This document shows positions 25,025-31,263 of a DNA stretch of 31,263 bases, in pieces. The stretch is from contig JAJZLW010000057.1 in NCBI GenBank assembly GCA_021850505.1, positions 1 through 31,263 of the forward strand, read 5' to 3'. The translations under genes were made by a program, and so were the position numbers. Numbering within the stretch: position 1 is the first letter of the stretch; every line of letters begins with the position of its first letter. The stretch comes from Thermoplasmata archaeon (GTDB lineage: Archaea; Thermoplasmatota; Thermoplasmata; Thermoplasmatales; Thermoplasmataceae). Under the pieces are notes generated by a model. The model ran no database searches, was not told where the DNA came from, and was given only the letters and a program-made list of their open reading frames with translations.

Positions 25025-25738
25025 CTAAAGGACGTACCAGCTGCCTAGAAAGGAAACTATGATGAATGATATAAGAATTGGTACAATGAACGGAATCCCG
25101 TAAACCATTACCTTCTTCCCTCCTATTTCCCGCACTCGATACTTATTCGGATTCTTCTTGAGTTTTTCCTCGTCGTAGTTGAAAGAGAAAAGCGAATAGA
25201 GGGATATTTTGTCGCCAGAGAGGAAAGAAAGGAGCAGGATGTATATAACAGATAGAAGTGAAACCAGTGATAGGGTGAACAGGAGAGAGAAGTCAAAGGG
25301 GAAAATCGACTCGATATAAGTTGGTGTGCGGATGGAATAGATAATTGGGGTATAGAATGAAACCGAGAGAGCAAGAAGTGCTTTAACATCTCCATATCCA
25401 AACAGTTTTTCGCCAATGCCCATCATATACATCAAAAAGACAACCGCTATTTCTAAAAAATACCCAGGCGGGGAAAAATAAAAAGAAAGAGCGAAGCCAG
25501 CTATTCCAATAACAGCGTAAATCCATGGAACAAACTTAACAAATAGAGATATAAATAACACAACTGGAAGAATTAGGATAGATAGAGGTACCCCATTAAA
25601 CACGCCCCCGAGAAACCCTACAAGCACAAGTGGTATGAATATAAACTTGTCAATCTCTCTTGATCTTATATCCTGGACCGCGGCGATCGAAAGCGTTACG
25701 ATTGCGATTGCAAATACTGTGATAGTGACATCTAACAT
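25025..25738 (-). CDS. Archaeal prepilin/preflagellin peptidase (A24 aspartic protease)
   Basis: This 237-residue polytopic membrane protein has six or so hydrophobic segments. The two catalytic aspartates of the type IV prepilin peptidase family are visible as Asp23 in QDIRSREID and Asp117 in GYGD. Such enzymes (PibD/FlaK) cleave the class III signals of archaeal pilins, archaellins and some sugar-binding proteins. The size and C-terminal extension fit PibD-like members. No pilin gene is adjacent. The start lies only about 60 bases from a transposase remnant, so its promoter region may have been shortened by insertion. Confidence 0.88.
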   Translation of the reverse strand: MLDVTITVFAIAIVTLSIAAVQDIRSREIDKFIFIPLVLVGFLGGVFNGVPLSILILPVVLFISLFVKFVPWIYAVIGIAGFALSFYFSPPGYFLEIAVVFLMYMMGIGEKLFGYGDVKALLALSVSFYTPIIYSIRTPTYIESIFPFDFSLLFTLSLVSLLSVIYILLLSFLSGDKISLYSLFSFNYDEEKLKKNPNKYRVREIGGKKVMVYGIPFIVPILISFIIVSFLGSWYVL

Positions 25739-25797
25739 GGGCGATTTAGGTAAAAGTCCACCGATAAATTAAAAGGTTTTGATTTCCATGGAAAATA

Positions 25798-26516
25798 TTG
25801 ATGGATACCGATTTCACTGATGCAATTGCAATGGATCATCTCCTGATCAAGAGGGTGGAGATGAACACAGACGAAATACAGGATAATGATTCCATTGAGG
25901 ATCAGCGGAAACTTGCCGAAAGGAGAAAATACATTGCGGTACACAATAGGGGAAGAGAAAAGCTTGATCTGAAGGATCTTGACGACAGAATCAATGTGAT
26001 AAAGCAAATAATATCAGAACTTCATGATCAGGCAGATCTGAAGAAATCTCTTGATAAGATAAAATCACTGGTTAACTTTTCAGTAGATAGTGCTGTGCTC
26101 AGTGAAAAGAGAATTAATATCCTGAAAATCTCACCGGAAGGTTCATGATCGTTACCAATACCAATCTATCGGAAAGTGAAGTTGTATCTGCATACAAGAA
26201 ACAGTGGGAAATCGAACACTCATTCCGTACCATAAAATCATTCTTTGAGATAAGGCCAGTATATCAAAGGAAATCGGAGAGGATCAGTGCACATGTTTTC
26301 GTGTGGGTATTGTCTCTTCTTCTTTCACGGATCATGGAAAAAAGTACCGGAAAAACAATAGAGAGCATACGAAAGTCTTTGAACAGTCTGACTGTTGTTC
26401 CGGTTAATTTGGATAAGAGGCACATATACATTTCATCGGAGAGCCTGAAAGCTTCCTACATTCTGAAAACACTTGGTCTGCCATATCCCAGAATACGTGA
26501 ATGTGCACGTACATAA
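25798..26516 (+). pseudogene. IS1634-like transposase remnant, 5'-truncated and frameshifted
   Basis: Two overlapping frames (25798-26148 and 26145-26516) make up only the C-terminal half of a DDE transposase of the IS4/IS1634 kind. The first contains RRKYIAVHNRGREKL and a helical region. The second begins VTNTNLSESEVV and carries WEIEHSFRTIKSFFEIRPVY, with the catalytic glutamate in the YxxxWxIExxFR motif, and ends with a conserved RISAHVFVWVLSLLL segment. The join needs a frame change near 26140, where GRFMIVTNT continues the protein. The N-terminal half, with the first catalytic Asp, is absent, so the remnant cannot act. It marks the left border of the mobile island. Confidence 0.85.
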
Positions 26517-26929
26517 CCGCCGATGATCTCCAAAAAACATTGTCAAACACAGGTTCTGCATGAAACAATGCTAATGTTTGTCATGCGGAAGTTAAGTTTG
26601 AATATAAAAATTTGTCACAAAACTAGGAGAATTTCCAAAAACCTACACCGAAAACCTTTTTCATGACCTCAAGATCAATATCCATGAACCTTTACCAAAC
26701 CGGGTTACCCGAACTATAGAGGGAGATAGGGGCACTTGTCGATCCCTTAACCGGTATATCGGATCGTTCACTTCTTTAACTACTCCATTTTCTGCTAAAA
26801 CACATAAAGTGTCATTTGGCAAGTAGATAAAGAATAAAAATTATATTACATAGCCAGAGCACTACATAACCTATTGGTTTCATTAAAGTAATATTCACTT
26901 GTTGAGGAAAGTAAATTTAATTTTTTGAT
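26517..26929. other. Intergenic stretch without a recognised gene
   Basis: About 410 AT-rich bases between the transposase remnant and the membrane-protease remnant. I find no frame with family resemblance on either strand, no tRNA and no clear repeat. It is probably decayed mobile DNA. Confidence 0.5.
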
Positions 26930-27182
26930 TTAGCCGGTAGTGATATAAAGGATGGCCATATAAACTCCGTGCACTATAATTGACAGTATTAGACTTTCAC
27001 GTCTCAAAATTCCAAGCCATGTGAAAAGCAAGAATCCCCCAAATAGGATACTTCCCACTTTGTAGTTCTAAATTGAATAATATATCATTGGATAGGAGTA
27101 AGCGAGACTTGACGTAGAGTTCAGTACCAAACTAAGTGCAGAAACTACCATAGTAATCGTCAAGTCACTTTCCAAAACCTTA
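26930..27182 (-). pseudogene. Remnant resembling the C-terminus of a CPBP (CAAX-protease-like) membrane protein
   Basis: Read from about 27182 down to a TAA at 26930, one frame is open except for a single TAG at 27068-27070. It gives two hydrophobic stretches. The second, GSILFGGFLLFTWLGILR followed by SLILSIIVHGVYMAI, resembles the last helices of the CPBP/Abi family, where a histidine in that position belongs to the active site. The expected EExxxR motif is not found upstream. I take this as a truncated, inactive copy. The assignment rests on a short segment and is tentative. Confidence 0.35.
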
Positions 27183-27209
27183 TCTACTGCACTTATCTTT
27201 TCTGCGACC

Positions 27210-27635
27210 TTACTTTTTCTCCCATCCCTTTAAGTCTTCTTCGACTCTTTTAATTCCTGTTGTAGTTATTTTGAAAGTTCTTTCAGAAGATTTTTCATCT
27301 TTTTGATTCTTCGCCAACATGAAAAATTTCTTGTCTAGGTTGCTGTTGATACTGTCAGAAATGTTTTTCGGAGGATGCTCCCTGGCCTCGCTAAATCCAG
27401 CTTCTATGACACTTTTTGTCAAAGGTGATATATGCTCATAGATTTCCTTGAAGTATCCTATTAATAGGGTCTTGTCATTTAATGAGACTTTTGAATTGTA
27501 ATCTGCGACAAATTCACCTATAGACAAAACTCTTTGTTGCACTGGTTGACTATTCCTGTGAAAGCCTTCAAGAGTCTCTATTCTGATTTGCAGTTCAGAT
27601 ACTTGTTTTTTCAATTCTTCTATTTCTGTCATCAT
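27210..27635 (-). CDS. Uncharacterised protein with N-terminal coiled coil (second gene of cassette)
   Basis: This 141-residue protein has a heptad-like N-terminus (EIEELKKQVSELQIRIETLE, about 4-23), a proline/glutamine linker, then a compact helical domain (about 38-141, from SIGEFVADY through PKNISDSINSNLDKKFFMLA to the end) with the look of a winged-helix or related DNA/protein-binding fold. I recall similar proteins of about 140 residues in bacteria and archaea without known function. That is memory, not a search. The ATG at 27635 overlaps the upstream stop by 4 bases, so the two are translated together. The frame is intact although decayed mobile elements flank it. Confidence 0.7.
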   Translation of the reverse strand: MMTEIEELKKQVSELQIRIETLEGFHRNSQPVQQRVLSIGEFVADYNSKVSLNDKTLLIGYFKEIYEHISPLTKSVIEAGFSEAREHPPKNISDSINSNLDKKFFMLAKNQKDEKSSERTFKITTTGIKRVEEDLKGWEKK

Positions 27636-28066
27636 TTACCTTCCTCCATTTTTATTTTATTTAGTTTTTCAATAAGTCCATCTATTGTATGGAGTCGAAC
27701 CCTATAAACACCCTTACTCAGACTGTCAATAGCATTTTCATCTTTGAGTTCACTAACACGCGCACTAATATTTCGCGGTGGCTTTTTCAAAATTTTCGCG
27801 AGCTCATCTACTGTAACATCCGCATTTACAGGGTTTTCACGACCAATCTTAACCTGCAAATTGTTTAGCAGATATCGGACACATAGTACTAAATGTATGC
27901 GTTCCTTATCTGTAACCTTCTTGGTGTCGAGGTTGATTATACTCACGAAGCCATCAGGCGATACCTTTGCGAAATCAGATATCTTCGTGATCAGTTTCTT
28001 TAGGTCTTCAACTTCCAAATCCTTCATACTAAATATTTTTTTTTCATAGTCTTCTAAATTATCCAT
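27632..28066 (-). CDS. Uncharacterised winged-helix protein (first gene of cassette)
   Basis: This 144-residue acidic protein has a helical N-terminal half. The second half (about 80-144) looks like a winged helix: VTVDELAKILKKPPRNISARVSEL forms helix-turn-helix, and GVYRV the wing, as in MarR-like regulators. The frame opens at an ATG at 28090, but the ATG at 28066 follows GGTGAT at 6 bases and is preferred. AAATATATATATT on the same strand, about 55-70 bases before this start, is a possible TATA box. It may regulate its own cassette. No known operon type was recognised. Confidence 0.7.
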   Translation of the reverse strand: MDNLEDYEKKIFSMKDLEVEDLKKLITKISDFAKVSPDGFVSIINLDTKKVTDKERIHLVLCVRYLLNNLQVKIGRENPVNADVTVDELAKILKKPPRNISARVSELKDENAIDSLSKGVYRVRLHTIDGLIEKLNKIKMEEGK

Positions 28067-28203
28067 CGTGTAATCACCAGTTCCGAACATTTTATTGTTC
28101 CAATGTTAGTAACGCACGCCAATATATATATTTTATCAATTTTACTACTTTACACTGAATAACGAAAACGTGTGTGTGTTGTCTGACACTTTTTGACGGG
28201 AGA

Positions 28204-28218
28204 TGACTAATTTAGTCA
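28204..28218. promoter_or_regulatory. Palindrome upstream of the two-gene cassette
   Basis: TGACTAA-T-TTAGTCA is a perfect 7-base inverted repeat around one T. It is about 140 bases upstream of the winged-helix gene and 28 bases before a small plus-strand frame. It could be an operator for the winged-helix protein. Confidence 0.35.
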
Positions 28219-28245
28219 CGAAATTTTTTTCCGATGAATTATAAA

Positions 28246-28389
28246 ATGAAATACTCGGCTAAGAATTTTGAGTTTTTAGAACATTATGAGCTTGATTTGA
28301 TAATTGGGCAGACAATTCGACAGCGATCGGAAAAATTTGGATATTATATTACTATTTACCAATTGTGTGAGTTCAAAAAAAGTGTTTAA
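28246..28389 (+). CDS. Small hypothetical frame, 47 aa
   Basis: An ATG at 28246 opens 47 codons ending with TAA. Composition is plausible for a protein (charged and aromatic residues, FEFLEHYELDLI near the start). No family is recognised, and no Shine-Dalgarno precedes it, only an AT-rich stretch and the palindrome described separately. It lies in the 380-base gap between the cassette and the IS5-like element. It may be chance. Confidence 0.2.
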   Translation: MKYSAKNFEFLEHYELDLIIGQTIRQRSEKFGYYITIYQLCEFKKSV

Positions 28390-28472
28390 TCACCTTTCTA
28401 AATGAAGTGATTGCACCAATAATGCAAATTTGCTATAGCTAAGGGTATTTGAAGGAATGCTATGCCAAAACT

Positions 28473-29437
28473 GTTTTGAGCAATTATCCGTAAGCCTTTG
28501 TATCACTTCTCATATAATTGTAATACAGTACCTTCAAGGGTATTTCCTGTATGACATATTCAAGATTTCTGGCCTTGATGACTTCACCCTTGACTCTTTT
28601 TAATCCTGAGAAATATATCTCAACTATCCATCTTCTTCCATAGTTGTTGTTCTTTTTACATTGCTCTTCCCCTAAGTTTCGGATCTGTCTTGCTGTTCTA
28701 TGTCTGAGAGGAGATCCCCTTGCTGTTGTCCTGAAGTTCTTTCTCATAGGGGTGATTGCCTTTGTACCATTAGAATCCAGAAGATTGAATATCTTTCTGG
28801 AATCATATGCCTTGTCTGCAAATATATGATCCTCCTTTCCTGTCACAAGTAAAGGCTGTAGCTGAGAATCATGCATATGCGCAGACGTGATCGCAATCTT
28901 CTGTGCTTGTACGTGATTAGTATCAACGGAGGCATGCAACTTTATCTACCCTTTCTTTCTTGTCACACTTGTCTGATAGCCAGTCACCCCTTATTGTGTA
29001 ATCGCCGGTTGAATCTATGGCAACAGATGCAGAAAGACTGCATATCTCAGGTACCCTTATCTTCCTTATTCTGAGATATATTGCGGAATATGTGATCTCA
29101 GGCATTCCAAGCAGATCACTCATCTTTCTAAGAAGAGAATTCTGGATCTAGAAAGGTGCATTGAATACCGATCTTATACTGGTGAATATCTCCACTATAC
29201 TATTAGGCAACCTGAAAGGTCTTCCAACCTTGTTTCTATTCTGCTTAGCTAAATCCTCTTTAATATTCTCGATTGCACTGAAATCGAGAAGGTTCTCCAT
29301 CCTCGTTACAAGCGATTCATTGTAGAGAGACCAAACTCTATTATCCTTTTTTGACTTACAACTATTGGGGTTGGGCATGAACACCACAACTCCAATTTAA
29401 TCCTGCAAAAAAAATATTTTGAGGAATTACTCAACAC
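28473..29437 (-). mobile_element. Degenerate IS5-like insertion sequence
   Basis: About 965 bases hold a broken transposase flanked by imperfect terminal repeats: GTTTTGAGCAATT at 28473-28485 and, on the other strand, GTGTTGAGTAATT at 29437-29425, 11 of 13 matching. The left repeat overlaps the transposase stop codon, as is common in compact elements. No clear target duplication was identified. The element is inactive because its transposase carries at least a stop and a frameshift. Confidence 0.65.
28484..29387 (-). pseudogene. IS5-like transposase, broken by a stop and a frameshift
   Basis: Three successive pieces form one transposase. 29387-29148 has the N-terminal part (VWSLYNESLV, GRPFRLPNSIVEIF). 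It stops at a TAG but the same frame continues as IQNSLLRKMSDLLGMPEI. The middle piece holds the first catalytic Asp in VAIDSTGDY. Near 28935-28945 the frame changes to LHASVDTNHV, after which the second Asp (FADKAYDS) and the Glu (WIVEIYFSGLKR) appear, ending at 28484. All three DDE positions can still be recognised, so the decay is recent. The pieces should not be read as separate genes. Confidence 0.85.
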
Positions 29438-29667
29438 CTATGTTAAGAGGGATACCGTTATATGGGCATCAATGGATTGATGCCTCATTAATCTTTCTTA
29501 ATTCATTCTTAATTCTCCTTCAATGCCTCCTTTGCATGTGTGATTGAAATATCCGATCATACACCTATCCGCTGCTTGCCAGCACTATGGATAATCCGAT
29601 CTTTTCTCAACAGATTCCCTCAATCACACTTACGATGCTTTCCATCCGTTGAATAAGCGAGGCCATT
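29438..29667. other. Spacer between IS5-like and IS110-like elements with a palindrome
   Basis: About 230 bases with no gene. GGCATCAAT-GG-ATTGATGCC at 29465-29484 is a perfect 9-base inverted repeat. A short direct repeat (CTTAATTC twice, 11 bases apart) follows near 29498. Part of this stretch probably belongs to the right end of the IS110-like element, whose boundary I cannot place. Confidence 0.4.
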
Positions 29668-30647
29668 CTATTGAGCCTGATTCCTAGAATAATATGGTCT
29701 CTTTTCTTTCAGGGTCCAGTATATCGCTTTCAGTAATTTGTTTGAAGCCGCTATTGTTGCCTTACTCTTTCCCTTTCCCCTTACCAGATGCTTGTAGAAT
29801 GATGTTATTGTTAAACCTGGATCATTAATCATGTGCCGTGCACTGCTTCAACAATGATCCATCTGAGATAACTGGAACCCTGATATGTGATCCTTCCATG
29901 GTGTATAATATCAGATGCATTCAGGACTGAGGGTATCATTCCTGCATATGACACAAGCTTTCCAGAATCACTGAATCTTCTGATATCACCTATCTCCGAA
30001 TATATTACCATAGCAGAGAACAACCCTATACCTGGAACGGTTTGAAGATTCTTTATCTCATCAATGGAAGAATATTTCTCAATTATTGCATCTGTCTTTC
30101 TTATCTCAGATTCGATTGAATTCATAACATTCAGGTATGATAGAATCCTCGGATTGTTAATGTTTCTCAGAAATATTTTTCCCTTCAAGGTGAAAGGATT
30201 GACATCATAACTTAGATGCAACCTCAGAAGCTCAAAATTGATCCTGTTCTTCATCCTTGTGAGATCTCTTTTCCGATGTATTACAGTTCTCACAATCCTG
30301 CGCATCTCCCTGATATTCTTTCCAGACAGAAAGGATTCCGGGATCCAGTTGTTCCTCAGAAGCTTTGCAAGTACCTCAGAATCTACATCGTCGTTCTTCA
30401 TCCTTGATTCAGCGATCAATCTTATCTTCAGAGGATTGGCAAGTTTCACCTGGAATCCATGCGATTCTATGAAATCATAAAGAGACTCATAGAATCCTGT
30501 TGACTCCTTGACAAAACTGTCACCTCTCTGGAAAGCAGAAAGATATTCTTCCAGCTTTTCAAAACTATTCTCGAATCTATCCTTTCTCACAACATTTCCA
30601 TTCTCATCCAATGTCGTACAAACAATTATTTTAGAGTGTATATCCAT
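29668..30647 (-). pseudogene. IS110-family transposase (DEDD), frameshifted near its C-terminus
   Basis: From the ATG at 30647 the protein shows the N-terminal RuvC-like DEDD domain: Asp in GMDIHSKIIV, Glu in ESTGFYES, and Asp residues in KNDDVDSEVLAKLL. The C-terminal Transposase_20 part follows: TVPGIGLFSAMVIYSEIGDI, FVSYAGMIPS-like LVSYAGMIPS, and YQGSSYLRW with the catalytic serine. The first frame ends at TGA 29829. The sequence then continues in another frame as ARHMINDPGLT through RPYYSRNQAQ to TAG at 29668, which is the usual family C-terminus. One indel near 29840 therefore splits the gene. A programmed shift is possible but no slippery site is seen. Confidence 0.85.
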
Positions 30648-30657
30648 TCCCGTATAC

Positions 30658-30690
30658 GTGGGATCATCACCTCCTAAACGGTGATCCCAC
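30658..30690 (-). promoter_or_regulatory. Hairpin enclosing a strong Shine-Dalgarno upstream of the IS110 transposase
   Basis: On the transposase strand GTGGGATCACC pairs with GGTGATGATCCCAC, leaving a 3-base bulge. The sequence AGGAGGTGAT (30675-30666) lies in the loop and 3' arm, so folding would hide it. The distance from it to the ATG at 30647 is 18 bases, longer than ideal. Such structures often limit transposase translation from read-through transcripts. Confidence 0.5.
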
Positions 30691-30850
30691 AATAACAAAA
30701 GTGGAATGTTAATTTTCCCAATGCAGGCCTCTTAAACATTCCATCACAGTTGCTCAACCAAAAAAGTCCATATATATGCCTATTTAGAAATTCTTTAGGA
30801 GGCATTAATTTCGAAGACCTATTTTCCCTTCAAGTCCTTGTTCCTATACC
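30691..30850 (-). ncRNA. Candidate bridge-RNA region of the IS110-family element
   Basis: The noncoding stretch upstream of the transposase contains TGGAATGTT (30710-30702 on its complement) and its exact partner, forming a 9-bp stem over 30702-30743 with a 24-base loop that includes AGGCCT. In the IS110 group the left noncoding end is known to encode a structured RNA that guides recombination to target and donor sites. The element's outer end and the two guide loops could not be defined by eye, so this is a location-based inference plus one clear stem. Confidence 0.35.
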
Positions 30851-31126
30851 AAGAGGGTGATCCAAACTGATTTTTGAATTATACAAACCCAAATACTTCT
30901 TTACTTATTATTACCTGATAATTCGCTAAATAGAGTTGCTATATCAATTGACACATCTCATATGGGTATATTCTACCATCAAACACGTAATTGAATCATA
31001 ATTGAAGGGATGGTTCCCAAAATAAAACCCGTACATTATTCCAAATGGATAATCGGTGAAAATTGCATATATCTCCACCACGTTGAATTTATAGAGTCCT
31101 TGCTGGGAAATACTCCAATAAAAAAC
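30851..31126. other. AT-rich stretch before the ferredoxin gene
   Basis: About 275 bases with no convincing gene. On the minus strand the frame directly after the ferredoxin stop stays open for some 59 codons (to about 30949) but has no good start or Shine-Dalgarno. The ferredoxin terminator and the outer end of the IS110-like element should lie here. Confidence 0.4.

Positions 31127-31263
<137 letters not shown>

Noticed and set aside
26145..26516. Separate small gene, 123 codons
   Set aside because: It continues the same transposase as the preceding frame and carries only the C-terminal motif, so it is part of one pseudogene.
28484..29387. Three separate small genes
   Set aside because: Joined end to end they form one IS5-like transposase with the DDE residues in order.
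29498..29520. Short direct repeats as a possible CRISPR or iteron array
   Set aside because: Only two copies of an 8-base AT-rich unit are present, with no regular spacing beyond that.
30949..31126. Open minus-strand frame directly after the ferredoxin stop
   Set aside because: There is no ATG near its beginning, no Shine-Dalgarno and no family resemblance. It may be chance in AT-rich DNA.

Overview
The window reads as a chromosomal segment of a thermoacidophilic euryarchaeon of the Thermoplasmatales. The evidence is a proline iminopeptidase that closely resembles Thermoplasma tricorn-interacting factor F1, the tail of a zinc-containing ferredoxin of the Sulfolobus/Thermoplasma type, archaeal exosome genes (rrp4, rrp41, rrp42), archaeal RNA polymerase subunits F and P, eL21, eL43, Pus10 and Dph2, and TATA-like boxes about 20-30 bases before several starts that lack a leader. 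Genus cannot be fixed from sequence alone. No tRNA, rRNA or CRISPR array was seen.

Layout. (1) 1-3797, minus strand: 2-oxoacid:ferredoxin oxidoreductase alpha and beta, then a truncated aldehyde-dehydrogenase-like gene without a catalytic cysteine. (2) 3985-8939, plus strand: a peptide-type ABC importer (two permeases, two ATPases), with both ATPases badly degenerate in conserved catalytic motifs. (3) 8996-12425: an MqnD-like protein, carbamate kinase, a phosphoribosyltransferase with an extra C-terminal segment, and an SPFH/stomatin protein. (4) 18128 down to 12412, minus strand: a compact ten-gene run rrp4-rrp41-rrp42-eL43-rpoP-pus10-eL21-rpoF-DUF655-rsmA that joins RNA decay, transcription, tRNA modification and ribosome biogenesis. 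Three of its genes begin at TTG behind good Shine-Dalgarno sequences. (5) 18406-25738: aspartase-like lyase, cupin, factor F1 peptidase, MiaB-like methylthiotransferase, Dph2, imidazolonepropionase and a prepilin-type peptidase. (6) About 25798-30850: an accessory island of decayed mobile DNA (IS1634-like fragment, IS5-like element, IS110-family element), a remnant resembling a CPBP membrane protease, and an intact two-gene cassette of unknown function with a likely winged-helix protein. (7) 31127 to the end: C-terminus of the zinc ferredoxin.

Functional links. The oxidoreductase in region 1 and the ferredoxin at the far end are known partners in archaeal 2-oxoacid oxidation. Peptide import, F1 peptidase, aspartase, imidazolonepropionase and carbamate kinase fit an organism living on peptides and amino acids. 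The points most worth checking are the ABC transporter whose two nucleotide-binding domains both lack a recognisable signature and H-loop histidine, the noncoding flank of the IS110 element as a possible bridge-RNA locus, and the small cassette in the mobile island.
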